Positions 49,656 to 63,080 of a stretch of 64,000 nt of DNA are shown one piece after another. A program made the position numbers and the translations under genes. The first letter of the stretch is position 1. Each line of letters opens with the position of its first letter. The stretch lies in contig NW_027476345.1 of NCBI RefSeq assembly GCF_051020955.1, positions 1 to 64,000 of the forward strand, read 5' to 3'. Source of the stretch: Megalopta genalis. Lineage: Eukaryota; Arthropoda; Insecta; Hymenoptera; Halictidae. The notes under the pieces are model-generated. The model worked only from the letters and a program-made list of their open reading frames with translations. It did not search any database and had not been told where the DNA came from.

Positions 49656-52600
49656 TTAACAATTTGAGCGCCACGCTGATTTTTAAGGAAGTCCCCGCCA
49701 GGCCACGCGCGCCGCTTAAAAGCGCTGAAATTGTAGAGCCAATGTCTCTTATCGCAGTAGAAGATAGTTTACGTTAAGAACGTGATCCTTATAAGCATTC
49801 ATTCAACACGTTGGACGCCAAGTCTGTTTTGTTCTCTTTACCGTTTGACCCGCTAGATAAGATTTTATCGAAATGGATTCGTGGCCGGCATTACTTTTAC
49901 GACAAACCAGTTCATTGCAGAACTTGGTCCTGTGCAGACAAAAATTTTCTTTAACCCTAAGCGTCAAAATGCCAGTCCGAGAGTGTGTGTGAAAGACGGT
50001 CTAAAAAACAACAACACAAACTCCAAAGAAAACCGGGAAAAGGCTCTGTAGTACGAAAATATTGTTAATTATGTTATGATAAAAATGTAACAAAACATGG
50101 TAGAGTAATGGCCAGGAGAAAGACTAAGCGAGGTGTCACATTTTGTAATACCCGTAAAGGAGATCGGTTATTATGTTTACCGTGTTTGAATGAAATCCAT
50201 TAATCCTGTAATGAGTCAAAATTATGTAAATTTGAAATAATTTTTCTGTAAATCCATAAAACAGTGTAAATTTTATAGTTCTATATCATGTTACACGATG
50301 TCAGCCAGTGGTGGTTGACGCGGCCTAAACGGAAAGTCTAGTGTCAGCCACCGATGGCTGACGTGGCGCTCAACGTATTAAGGGGGGATAAAAGGGACGG
50401 TTGGGTCCACCTGATGGCCTGCCATTGGCTAACTGAAACGAGATTCTAACGCAGTAGCTTCAGATTTTTATAAAAGCAACTTGCTTCGTCTTCTACCTCT
50501 CATTTTGATCCTGCTTGCCACAGAAAATCTGCGTTGCGTCGACGAGTCTGAACAGCTAGTATAGCTAGAAGGAATTGCTATAGTGTCTTCGAAGTGACAG
50601 TTTCCGTGCAACTAGAAGGAATTCTTACAGTGATTTTTACGATGATTCGCTCTATTACCGATCTTGCCAAGGATTGCGCTCCTTCGAATGAGGTAATTAA
50701 TTTTTGACCTTTTAATTTCGCAAGTTCGCCGTAGTTTCAGGATCATACAATTATGTTGTCCAAATTTGTATATTGTAACTGGTTTATAAAATTGATTGCC
50801 ATTTTTTATAGAATCTTAAATGACTAACGTCAGAGAATGCATTAGGATCAACAGAATTAATAAAAAATTCATGATGTCATTCAAAAAGTGATATGGTTAA
50901 TAGACTCATCTAATAATTTGGAGATAAACAAAATTAAAATACAGGCTCGATAAATTATTTAACGACTAACTGAATTAATATATGCATTCTCATTAATATA
51001 ATGCATTCTCTGTTACCGTATTTAACCAATAGATGAAATAATTTTCAAATCCATTAAATTATTCTCACAAATACAATTAAGTAATTTGGCGATCAACCGA
51101 ACCAATATACAAATTTACAAAATAATATATATATGTAATAAGAACGAAATATTCGCTTTTCGTTACAGAGATCGAGAAATGGAGCGAATAACGAGGCGTC
51201 CGCTGCGATGGACGAAATACATGAACAGCTCGCAGTACGGTTTCTTGTAAAGAGATCGAAAAGCTACACGATCGGCAAACACCCGTCGTCAAGAAGACAG
51301 AGACAATCGAGTAGGGTTGCGAGGACTGTTGCGAGGACGATTGCGAGTTCCATTCCGAGTTTGTCTGCCAGTTCGATTGCCAGATTGATTTCGAGTCCAA
51401 TTGCGAATTCGATTGCGAGTTCGAGTTCGACTGTAAGTTCGACTGCGAGTCCATCTTCGAATTCGACCGCACAAGAATCTCTGCAATATTTACGCTTGGC
51501 GCCAAGAACAGGGCACAGAACCCTAGCGGAACCGCAGTTCAAGGAACCGCTAACTTATCAATGTTATTATTGCCCGAAATACTTTCTGCACAAAATGGTC
51601 TATAGACAGCACGCAATTTGCCATATTCGGAAGCTCCACTGATATACGAAATACAAGAAGGGATACAAATCGATAATAGAAAAGAGAAGACACGAATTTT
51701 TTTCGATCGCGTCGCATAAAACAATCGGCTCTTTTCAGGGCCATACATATTAACCCCGGAAAGTACGTCCATAAATATTATTGATAAGTGATCAGTGTTT
51801 AGTGACCATGTAGTGAAAGTAAACGTTGAAATTGCCTGCCCGGAGACATTCTTCTCTTCGTCACCGTCGGCTACAGATCAGCTGCGCAGTTCATCAAAAA
51901 TTGTACGAGGTCAATGCACTATCCTCCTGCACCCATTTCCGTGCATGAAGTGGATTTACAACTAAATGGGTGAGTTTTTTATTAATTATATTCTTCATAT
52001 ACAAATTACATACGCCTTTTAACGCGAATATTTATTATTAAATTAGCTTTGCGAATCATTCGTTGAACTGTGTTCGGAAACGGTATTATTTAAATTAAAA
52101 TATCATTTACGTACCTTGTTAAACTTCACTGTACACATTGCTTAAAAATTTCGTATCTTACACACGAGGTGTCATGCACACTAGAAAATTAAAACGGCCG
52201 TCACGGTTAAATTACTTATTATTTTGAATTCGAAAAATTAGTAAATATTCTTCAGACATTCTGAAGTAAGAATAAATAGCGTTCTTCTTAAAATTATCAC
52301 TGTAATGTAATAAAATTAAATTCGGAAGTTCACGCACCGTGACTTGTTCATTGATGCGAAAGCAGCACTTCACCTCTCATTGGTCAGTGTTTATCGTTAA
52401 TAACTCGTAAACAAAGCCGCGGATTGTATTTTCGCAAAGGAAAAAGTTACTTCAAATGACCTTAGCTATCCCTCATTTTCTGCTGTTAAAATAATTGTGG
52501 AACGCCCTGTACATATATATATATATGTAATGGAAATTACTTTTCTTAGACATCAAATTATAAAAACATATCAATCGTAATCAAATAAAGTTTTCATTTA

Positions 52601-53126
52601 ATCTCAAAACAAAACATATTTCAATGCTTTCTATAAATACTATAGAAATTGAAAGAGTATCAACTTCAGTTTTTTAAAATAGAACTTCTTTATTCGTCTC
52701 CTAATACTTGCCATCGATGAAAAATATGTTTATTTTGCAAAAAAATCTACTATTCCAATGTAATGTGAGATGTTGCATTGAAAATGAACTTCACGCGTTC
52801 AGTCTGCAGGGGAAATTGTGAAAGCGGCTACCTGATTGGGTTTGCGGAAATATGTCTAGTCTCAGCCCCTGACTTTTGCTGCTTAACCTCTTAAATCTGC
52901 GATTTACGTTCGAGAATTTCGGGCCGGATACGTAAACAAGCTCGCGCAGCCTTCGAGCCATTCGCACGACTTGTACAATACGCTGATCGGGCCAATCGTA
53001 AATATTACGGGCATCGCTCGTGGTACGACGGTCGCGGTTGGTAATTTGCCCCATCACAAATAGCACAGACAAGGTTCGTGATGCGTTCTTATTATCTCTT
53101 CGTATCGTGATCAGTTTCAAGTTATT
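48111..53126 (+). repeat. macrosatellite unit 6
   Basis: Complete unit of 5016 bp. It has the ACTTGGTTTCC plus GATTCGAACG variant near 48,560 that is shared only with unit 8, and the AATGTCTCTT change near 49,741 shared with units 7 and 8. Confidence 0.95.
50642..51642 (+). CDS. predicted single C2H2 zinc-finger protein, unit 6 copy
   Basis: Exon 1 at 50642-50692, intron 50693-51168, exon 2 at 51169-51642. The exon 2 protein is the same as in units 3-5 and 7. Confidence 0.55.
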
Positions 53127-54671
53127 CTTGATCACATTCGCACATCGAAATTTATCTTCATAAATTCTAGAGAAGCATCCCCACAAGATGTTTTCAAGAA
53201 AAAGATTTCGTGATGAGAGCAGTGAGATTTGTGCTAATAATTTTGCTAACGAAAGTGACAGTAGTGACAATATATGTTCTGTTCGAAGAAAATGCATGCG
53301 ATTAGATATTGATGATACTTCTGACGACGATCAACTACCAGAGCCCTGGCTTTGGAGAGGAATAAGAAATAGTCCAAAAATCTGAGACTATACGATGACT
53401 GCTAGCCTAAGAGAGGCAGCCTCACTCTGACTTAGGAGGAAGTAGAAGAGAATTAGATATATTTAATCTAATATTTATTTGATGACATATTCTGGCAAAA
53501 TATTGTAACCGAAACTAACCGGTATGCAGATCAAATACGAGTGAATCCATGCAGAACAGGAGAAATCGACGACACTTGATTTCCTGTAGATTCTAACGAA
53601 ATCAAAAGATATTTTGCATTGTCCATAATAACTGCACAGGTAAAAAAACCAGAAAAACAAATGAATTGGTCGAAGAGGGCTGTTATTGAAAGGCCGATGA
53701 AATGCCTTTGAAAAGATATCTGCAAATTACAAGGTGTTTGCATTTCGCAAACAATAATCTGTTTGTCAATACAGATAAATTGAGCAAGATTAAACCTGTG
53801 ATCAATTATTTGAACAAAAACTTTAAAGAAGTATATATAATGAAAGAGAAGACAATGCCATTGATGAATCGCTCATGAAATTGTAGGGGCGCTTATCTTA
53901 TAGGCAATTTAACCCGTCATAAAAGGCTGACTCATCGAAATGACTACACAAGGATCCAATCGTACTCCAAAACCACATTGTATTACAGAGTACAACAAGG
54001 GAATGAATGGAATTGATCTCCAAGACCAAATATTAGCAAGCTTTCCAGTAGTGAGGAAATACATGAAAGGAAGTAAAAAAAATATTTTTATCTGCTGGTC
54101 TAATTAATTCCTACATTTTATGCAACGAAATAAATAACGGGTGGAAACAATGTTACGTTGACTATAGGATCAACATAGCCGAATCACTATTGAAGAATAT
54201 GCCAAAACCGAATTATAGAGAACGAGGACAATTATCTTCCGGAGATATGCCAGAAAGACTGCACTCGAAGTATTGGGCTCATTCTCCAAAACATATTGAC
54301 CCAGCAGCATCAAAATTAAGGCCGTCAAAACCTTGTAGGGTTTGCCAAAAAAATAAAAAACGTATAGAAACAACGTGGGAGTGTAAGAAGTGAAAAGTTC
54401 CCTTACATCTACCAGAATGATTCGAATTGTCTCACACTATTGCAGATTATTAATTTTGTATTACTGATTTTCGTGTAAATAAACTTTTTGTAGTACTTGC
54501 ATCTACCACAATTATTGCATCAGGCTGTAATTACTTATCAAATATTTTTAATTTTAAAAGGGCGCCGCCGCTAATATTTATATTTGGCCCGATCATCGTA
54601 CTACGGGCTATGCCCGTAATATTCACTTTTGGCCCGATCAGCGTACTACGGGCTATGCCCGTAGTTGTCGT
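52887..54671 (+). pseudogene. piggyBac-like element remnant, unit 7
   Basis: TTAA flanks at 52883-52886 and 54672-54675. Open pieces are 53188-53385 and 54190-54393. It has a private T to C change in ATGCCATTG near 53,856. Confidence 0.8.
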
Positions 54672-57600
54672 TTAACAATTTGAGCGCCACGCTGATTTTT
54701 AAGGAAGTCCCCGCCAGGCCACGCGCGCCGCTTAAAAGCGCTGAAATTGTAGAGCCAATGTCTCTTATCGCAGTAGAAGATAGTTTACGTTAAGAACGTG
54801 ATCCTTATAAGCATTCATTCAACACGTTGGACGCCAAGTCTGTTTTGTTCTCTTTACCGTTTGACCCGCTAGATAAGATTTTATCGAAATGGATTCGTGG
54901 CCGGCATTACTTTTACGACAAACCAGTTCATTGCAGTACTTGGTCCTGTGCAGACAAAAATTTTCTTTAACCCTAAGCGTCAAAATGCCAGTCCGAGAGT
55001 GTGTGTGAAAGACGGTCTAAAAAACAACAACACAAACTCCAAAGAAAACCGGGAAAAGGCTCTGTAGTACGAAAATATTGTTAATTATGTTATGATAAAA
55101 ATGTAACAAAACATGGTAGAGTAATGGCCAGGAGAAAGACTAAGCGAGGTGTCACATTTTGTAATACCCGTAAAGGAGATCGGTTATTATGTTTACCGTG
55201 TTTGAATGAAATCCATTAATCCTGTAATGAGTCAAAATTATGTAAATTTGAAATAATTTTTCTGTAAATCCATAAAACAGTGTAAATTTTATAGTTCTAT
55301 ATCATGTTACACGATGTCAGCCAGTGGTGGTTGACGCGGCCTAAACGGAAAGTCTAGTGTCAGCCACCGATGGCTGACGTGGCGCTCAACGTATTAAGGG
55401 GGGATAAAAGGGACGGTTGGGTCCACCTGATGGCCTGCCATTGGCTAACTGAAACGAGATTCTAACGCAGTAGCTTCAGATTTTTATAAAAGCAACTTGC
55501 TTCGTCTTCTACCTCTCATTTTGATCCTGCTTGCCACAGAAAATCTGCGTTGCGTCGACGAGTCTGAACAGCTAGTATAGCTAGAAGGAATTGCTATAGT
55601 GTCTTCGAAGTGACAGTTTCCGTGCAACTAGAAGGAATTCTTACAGTGATTTTTACGATGATTCGCTCTATTACCGATCTTGCCAAGGATTGCGCTCCTT
55701 CGAATGAGGTAATTAATTTTTGACCTTTTAATTTCGCAAGTTCGCCGTAGTTTCAGGATCATACAATTATGTTGTCCAAATTTGTATATTGTAACTGGTT
55801 TATAAAATTGATTGCCATTTTTTATAGAATCTTAAATGACTAACGTCAGAGAATGCATTAGGATCAACAGAATTAATAAAAAATTCATGATGTCATTCAA
55901 AAAGTGATATGGTTAATAGACTCATCTAATAATTTGGAGATAAACAAAATTAAAATACAGGCTCGATAAATTATTTAACGACTAACTGAATTAATATATG
56001 CATTCTCATTAATATAATGCATTCTCTGTTACCGTATTTAACCAATAGATGAAATAATTTTCAAATCCATTAAATTATTCTCACAAATACAATTAAGTAA
56101 TTTGGCGATCAACCGAACCAATATACAAATTTACAAAATAATATATATATGTAATAAGAACGAAATATTCGCTTTTCGTTACAGAGATCGAGAAATGGAG
56201 CGAATAACGAGGCGTCCGCTGCGATGGACGAAATACATGAACAGCTCGCAGTACGGTTTCTTGTAAAGAGATCGAAAAGCTACACGATCGGCAAACACCC
56301 GTCGTCAAGAAGACAGAGACAATCGAGTAGGGTTGCGAGGACTGTTGCGAGGACGATTGCGAGTTCCATTCCGAGTTTGTCTGCCAGTTCGATTGCCAGA
56401 TTGATTTCGAGTCCAATTGCGAATTCGATTGCGAGTTCGAGTTCGACTGTAAGTTCGACTGCGAGTCCATCTTCGAATTCGACCGCACAAGAATCTCTGC
56501 AATATTTACGCTTGGCGCCAAGAACAGGGCACAGAACCCTAGCGGAACCGCAGTTCAAGGAACCGCTAACTTATCAATGTTATTATTGCCCGAAATACTT
56601 TCTGCACAAAATGGTCTATAGACAGCACGCAATTTGCCATATTCGGAAGCTCCACTGATATACGAAATACAAGAAGGGATACAAATCGATAATAGAAAAG
56701 AGAAGACACGAATTTTTTTCGATCGCGTCGCATAAAACAATCGGCTCTTTTCAGGGCCATACATATTAACCCCGGAAAGTACGTCCATAAATATTATTGA
56801 TAAGTGATCAGTGTTTAGTGACCATGTAGTGAAAGTAAACGTTGAAATTGCCTGCCCGGAGACATTCTTCTCTTCGTCACCGTCGGCTACAGATCAGCTG
56901 CGCAGTTCATCAAAAATTGTACGAGGTCAATGCACTATCCTCCTGCACCCATTTCCGTGCATGAAGTGGATTTACAACTAAATGGGTGAGTTTTTTATTA
57001 ATTATATTCTTCATATACAAATTACATACGCCTTTTAACGCGAATATTTATTATTAAATTAGCTTTGCGAATCATTCGTTGAACTGTGTTCGGAAACGGT
57101 ATTATTTAAATTAAAATATCATTTACGTACCTTGTTAAACTTCACTGTACACATTGCTTAAAAATTTCGTATCTTACACACGAGGTGTCATGCACACTAG
57201 AAAATTAAAACGGCCGTCACGGTTAAATTACTTATTATTTTGAATTCGAAAAATTAGTAAATATTCTTCAGACATTCTGAAGTAAGAATAAATAGCGTTC
57301 TTCTTAAAATTATCACTGTAATGTAATAAAATTAAATTCGGAAGTTCACGCACCGTGACTTGTTCATTGATGCGAAAGCAGCACTTCACCTCTCATTGGT
57401 CAGTGTTTATCGTTAATAACTCGTAAACAAAGCCGCGGATTGTATTTTCGCAAAGGAAAAAGTTACTTCAAATGACCTTAGCTATCCCTCATTTTCTGCT
57501 GGTAAAATAATTGTGGAACGCCCTGTACATATATATATATATGTAATGGAAATTACTTTTCTTAGACATCAAATTATAAAAACATATCAATCGTAATCAA

Positions 57601-58142
57601 ATAAAGTTTTCATTTAATCTCAAAACAAAACATATTTCAATGCTTTCTATAAATACTATAGAAATTGAAAGAGTATCAACTTCAGTTTTTTAAAATAGAA
57701 CTTCTTTATTCGTCTCCTAATACTTGCCATCGATGAAAAATATGTTTATTTTGCAAAAAAATCTACTATTCCAATGTAATGTGAGATGTTGCATTGAAAA
57801 TGAACTTCACGCGTTCAGTCTGCAGGGGAAATTGTGAAAGCGGCTACCTGATTGGGTTTGCGGAAATATGTCTAGTCTCAGCCCCTGACTTTTGCTGCTT
57901 AACCTCTTAAATCTGCGATTTACGTTCGAGAATTTCGGGCCGGAAACGTAAACAAGCTCGCGCAGCCTTCGAGCCATTCGCACGACTTGTACAATACGCT
58001 GATCGGGCCAATCGTAAATATTACGGGCATCGCTCGTGGTACGACGGTCGCGGTTGGTAATTTGCCCCATCACAAATAGCACAGACAAGGTTCGTGATGC
58101 GTTCTTATTATCTCTTCGTATCGTGATCAGTTTCAAGTTATT
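53127..58142 (+). repeat. macrosatellite unit 7
   Basis: Complete unit of 5016 bp. It reverts to the ACTTGATTTCC type of units 4 and 5 near 53,576 and has a private ATGCCATTG change near 53,856. Confidence 0.95.
55658..56658 (+). CDS. predicted single C2H2 zinc-finger protein, unit 7 copy
   Basis: Exon 1 at 55658-55708, intron 55709-56184, exon 2 at 56185-56658. The exon 2 protein is the same as in units 3-6. Confidence 0.55.
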
Positions 58143-59687
58143 CTTGATCACATTCGCACATCGAAATTTATCTTCATAAATTCTAGAGAAGCATCCCCAC
58201 AAGATGTTTTCAAGAAAAAGATTTCGTGATGAGAGCAGTGAGATTTGTGCTAATAATTTTGCTAACGAAAGTGACAGTAGTGACAATATATGTTCTGTTC
58301 GAAGAAAATGCATGCGATTAGATATTGATGATACTTCTGACGACGATCAACTACCAGAGCCCTGGCTTTGGAGAGGAATAAGAAATAGTCCAAAAATCTG
58401 AGACTATACGATGACTGCTAGCCTAAGAGAGGCAGCCTCACTCTGACTTAGGAGGAAGTAGAAGAGAATTAGATATATTTAATCTAATATTTATTTGATG
58501 ACATATTCTGGCAAAATATTGTAACCGAAACTAACCGGTATGCAGATCAAATACGAGTGAATCCATGCAGAACAGGAGAAATCGACGACACTTGGTTTCC
58601 TGTAGATTCGAACGAAATCAAAAGATATTTTGCATTGTCCATAATAACTGCACAGGTAAAAAAACCAGAAAAACAAATGAATTGGTCGAAGAGGGCTGTT
58701 ATTGAAAGGCCGATGAAATGCCTTTGAAAAGATATCTGCAAATTACAAGGTGTTTGCATTTCGCAAACAATAATCTGTTTGTCAATACAGATAAATTGAG
58801 CAAGATTAAACCTGTGATCAATTATTTGAACAAAAACTTTAAAGAAGTATATATAATGAAAGAGAAGACAATGCTATTGATGAATCGCTCATGAAATTGT
58901 AGGGGCGCTTATCTTATAGGCAATTTAACCCGTCATAAAAGGCTGACTCATCGAAATGACTACACAAGGATCCAATCGTACTCCAAAACCACATTGTATT
59001 ACAGAGTACAACAAGGGAATGAATGGAATTGATCTCCAAGACCAAATATTAGCAAGCTTTCCAGTAGTGAGGAAATACATGAAAGGAAGTAAAAAAAATA
59101 TTTTTATCTGCTGGTCTAATTAATTCCTACATTTTATGCAACGAAATAAATAACGGGTGGAAACAATGTTACGTTGACTATAGGATCAACATAGCCGAAT
59201 CACTATTGAAGAATATGCCAAAACCGAATTATAGAGAACGAGGACAATTATCTTCCGGAGATATGCCAGAAAGACTGCACTCGAAGTATTGGGCTCATTC
59301 TCCAAAACATATTGACCCAGCAGCATCAAAATTAAGGCCGTCAAAACCTTGTAGGGTTTGCCAAAAAAATAAAAAACGTATAGAAACAACGTGGGAGTGT
59401 AAGAAGTGAAAAGTTCCCTTACATCTACCAGAATGATTCGAATTGTCTCACACTATTGCAGATTATTAATTTTGTATTACTGATTTTCGTGTAAATAAAC
59501 TTTTTGTAGTACTTGCATCTACCACAATTATTGCATCAGGCTGTAATTACTTATCAAATATTTTTAATTTTAAAAGGGCGCCGCCGCTAATATTTATATT
59601 TGGCCCGATCATCGTACTACGGGCTATGCCCGTAATATTCACTTTTGGCCCGATCAGCGTACTACGGGCTATGCCCGTAGTTGTCGT
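57903..59687 (+). pseudogene. piggyBac-like element remnant, unit 8
   Basis: TTAA flanks at 57899-57902 and 59688-59691. Open pieces are 58204-58401 and 59206-59409. It shares the GGTTTCC and TTCGAACG variants with unit 6. Confidence 0.8.
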
Positions 59688-62312
59688 TTAACAATTTGAG
59701 CGCCACGCTGATTTTTAAGGAAGTCCCCGCCAGGCCACGCGCGCCGCTTAAAAGCGCTGAAATTGTAGAGCCAATGTCTCTTATCGCAGTAGAAGATAGT
59801 TTACGTTAAGAACGTGATCCTTATAAGCATTCATTCAACACGTTGGACGCCAAGTCTGTTTTGTTCTCTTTACCGTTTGACCCGCTAGATAAGATTTTAT
59901 CGAAATGGATTCGTGGCCGGCATTACTTTTACGACAAACCAGTTCATTGCAGTACTTGGTCCTGTGCAGACAAAAATTTTCTTTAACCCTAAGCGTCAAA
60001 ATGCCAGTCCGAGAGTGTGTGTGAAAGACGGTCTAAAAAACAACAACACAAACTCCAAAGAAAACCGGGAAAAGGCTCTGTAGTACGAAAATATTGTTAA
60101 TTATGTTATGATAAAAATGTAACAAAACATGGTAGAGTAATGGCCAGGAGAAAGACTAAGCGAGGTGTCACATTTTGTAATACCCGTAAAGGAGATCGGT
60201 TATTATGTTTACCGTGTTTGAATGAAATCCATTAATCCTGTAATGAGTCAAAATTATGTAAATTTGAAATAATTTTTCTGTAAATCCATAAAACAGTGTA
60301 AATTTTATAGTTCTATATCATGTTACACGATGTCAGCCAGTGGTGGTTGACGCGGCCTAAACGGAAAGTCTAGTGTCAGCCACCGATGGCTGACGTGGCG
60401 CTCAACGTATTAAGGGGGGATAAAAGGGACGGTTGGGTCCACCTGATGGCCTGCCATTGGCTAACTGAAACGAGATTCTAACGCAGTAGCTTCAGATTTT
60501 TATAAAAGCAACTTGCTTCGTCTTCTACCTCTCATTTTGATCCTGCTTGCCACAGAAAATCTGCGTTGCGTCGACGAGTCTGAACAGCTAGTATAGCTAG
60601 AAGGAATTGCTATAGTGTCTTCGAAGTGACAGTTTCCGTGCAACTAGAAGGAATTCTTACAGTGATTTTTACGATGATTCGCTCTATTACCGATCTTGCC
60701 AAGGATTGCGCTCCTTCGAATGAGGTAATTAATTTTTGACCTTTTAATTTCGCAAGTTCGCCGTAGTTTCAGGATCATACAATTATGTTGTCCAAATTTG
60801 TATATTGTAACTGGTTTATAAAATTGATTGCCATTTTTTATAGAATCTTAAATGACTAACGTCAGAGAATGCATTAGGATCAACAGAATTAATAAAAAAT
60901 TCATGATGTCATTCAAAAAGTGATATGGTTAATAGACTCATCTAATAATTTGGAGATAAACAAAATTAAAATACAGGCTCGATAAATTATTTAACGACTA
61001 ACTGAATTAATATATGCATTCTCATTAATATAATGCATTCTCTGTTACCGTATTTAACCAATAGATGAAATAATTTTCAAATCCATTAAATTATTCTCAC
61101 AAATACAATTAAGTAATTTGGCGATCAACCGAACCAATATACAAATTTACAAAATAATATATATATGTAATAAGAACGAAATATTCGCTTTTCGTTACAG
61201 AGATCGAGAAATGGAGCGAATAACGAGGCGTCCGCTGCGATGGACGAAATACATGAACAGCTCGCAGTACGGTTTCTTGTAAAGAGATCGAAAACCTACA
61301 CGATCGGCAAACACCCGTCGTCAAGAAGACAGAGACAATCGTGTAGGGTTGCGAGGACTGTTGCGAGGACGATTGCGAGTTCCATTCCGAGTTTGTCTGC
61401 CAGTTCGATTGCCAGATTGATTTCGAGTCCAATTGCGAATTCGATTGCGAGTTCGAGTTCGACTGTAAGTTCGACTGCGAGTCCATCTTCGAATTCGACC
61501 GCACAAGAATCTCTGCAATATTTACGCTTGGCGCCAAGAACAGGGCACAGAACCCTAGCGGAACCGCAGTTCAAGGAACCGCTAACTTATCAATGTTATT
61601 ATTGCCCGAAATACTTTCTGCACAAAATGGTCTATAGACAGCACGCAATTTGCCATATTCGGAAGCTCCACTGATATACGAAATACAAGAAGGGATACAA
61701 ATCGATAATAGAAAAGAGAAGACACGAATTTTTTTCGATCGCGTCGCATAAAACAATCGGCTCTTTTCAGGGCCATACATATTAACCCCGGAAAGTACGT
61801 CCATAAATATTATTGATAAGTGATCAGTGTTTAGTGACCATGTAGTGAAAGTAAACGTTGAAATTGCCTGCCCGGAGACATTCTTCTCTTCGTCACCGTC
61901 GGCTACAGATCAGCTGCGCAGTTCATCAAAAATTGTACGAGGTCAATGCACTATCCTCCTGCACCCATTTCCGTGCATGAAGTGGATTTACAACTAAATG
62001 GGTGAGTTTTTTATTAATTATATTCTTCATATACAAATTACATACGCCTTTTAACGCGAATATTTATTATTAAATTAGCTTTGCGAATCATTCGTTGAAC
62101 TGTGTTCGGAAACGGTATTATTTAAATTAAAATATCATTTACGTACCTTGTTAAACTTCACTGTACACCTTGCTTAAAAATTTCGTATCTTACACACGAG
62201 GTGTCATGCACACTAGAAAATTAAAACGGCCGTCACGGTTAAATTACTTATTATTTTGAATTCGAAAAATTAGTAAATATTCTTCAGACATTCTGAAGTA
62301 AGGATAAATAGC
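58143..62312 (+). repeat. macrosatellite unit 8, truncated at the array edge
   Basis: 4170 bp. The unit sequence stops after GGATAAATAGC and the next bases are unrelated to the other copies. Edge-like private changes appear in the zinc-finger exon (Ser to Thr and Ser to Cys). It also has AAGGATAAATAGC and TACACCTTGC, as in unit 1, where units 5-7 have different bases. Confidence 0.95.
60674..61674 (+). CDS. predicted single C2H2 zinc-finger protein, unit 8 copy
   Basis: Exon 1 at 60674-60724, intron 60725-61200, exon 2 at 61201-61674. Two missense changes set it apart from units 3-7: Ser to Thr in RSKTYTIGK and Ser to Cys in RQRQSCRV. The finger itself is unchanged. Confidence 0.55.
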
Positions 62313-62394
62313 TCTAATATTTACAATATGTAACAATCCAAGGAAATCGCGATGTGCGAAAAGACCCTACCTACCTAGGAGACTGATTACCACT

Positions 62395-62419
62395 CAAAGG
62401 ATTGCAGGGCAATCCTTTG
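62395..62419. repeat. perfect 11-bp hairpin
   Basis: CAAAGGATTGC, a 3-base loop AGG, then GCAATCCTTTG. Function unknown; it lies about 80 bp outside the array edge. Confidence 0.8.
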
Positions 62420-62582
62420 GTCATTGTACTCGTCAAAATTGTCTACGTTATCTACGTAATAAAAAAAGGAAAATTCTGAACATTAACTCACTACTTGTTG
62501 GGAGGAGAGCGCTACGTTAGAGTCCTGGAACAAAAAAAAAGCAGAGACATATTAAAATACCGTCCGTCAGCGTTCACGAAAT

Positions 62583-62608
62583 AATTATTCAATTTTAATT
62601 GAATAATT
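62583..62608. repeat. 12-bp AT-rich palindrome
   Basis: AATTATTCAATT, loop TT, AATTGAATAATT. Its base composition makes a chance origin likely. Confidence 0.7.
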
Positions 62609-62980
62609 GAAATAATTGAAAATTATGCTAACAAACCTGCCTCCTCGACGAAGCCCGACACGTTGCCTCTCGATCTCAGCAGTTATTTGCAGTAGCAATT
62701 TGCAGCAGTCATTTGCAGCAGCCATCTTCTTCAGATCTGCAACAGCAATACAAAATTCGGTTAAATTCGATCGCAATGCGAAAACCGATTAAAATGAATA
62801 AGCAAAGAGCTGCGACGTACCACGTAGCAGTCTTTGTTGTCGCGATTGATTTTGTCGTCCTTGGATTTCGAGGAAAATGATGCAATGGTCAGCCAAAAAC
62901 CCACCCGAATACGGTGTAACCGAGGCCCACGGTCGAATACATAAATAGAACGATGAATCTGCGACGTGAAAATCGCGGCA

Positions 62981-63080
62981 GCGAGCGCGATCAAGCGCGA
63001 TCAAGTACGATCAAGCACGATCTCAAGCGCGATCTCAACGGAGAGATCAGGCGCGATCTCAAGCCGGATGATCGAACGCA
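62981..63080. repeat. degenerate GATC-rich minisatellite
   Basis: Imperfect repeats of about 11-15 bp around GCGCGATCAA and GCGCGATCTCAA. An overlapping plus-strand open stretch (62953-63165) is charged and low-complexity and is best explained by the repeat. Confidence 0.65.

Larger units (their letters stand above)
17948..62312 (+). repeat. 5-kb macrosatellite, eight head-to-tail units
   Basis: Eight copies of a unit of about 5.0 kb in one orientation. Unit starts, taken at the array's own left edge CTTGATCACATTCGCAC, are 17948, 22950, 27961, 32969, 43099, 48111, 53127 and 58143. Spacings are 5002, 5011, 5008, 10130 (holding a 5114-bp insertion), 5012, 5016 and 5016. A TA dinucleotide run after CCCTGTA accounts for some of the small length changes. 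Each unit holds a piggyBac-like remnant followed by a zinc-finger transcription unit. Confidence 0.97.
62313..62980. other. flanking DNA, no gene recognised
   Basis: The sequence is unrelated to the 5-kb unit. It includes short low-complexity TTGCAGCAG-type repeats at 62,674-62,726 and two inverted repeats (listed separately). Minus-strand open stretches of 60-77 codons here show no recognisable domain. Confidence 0.6.
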
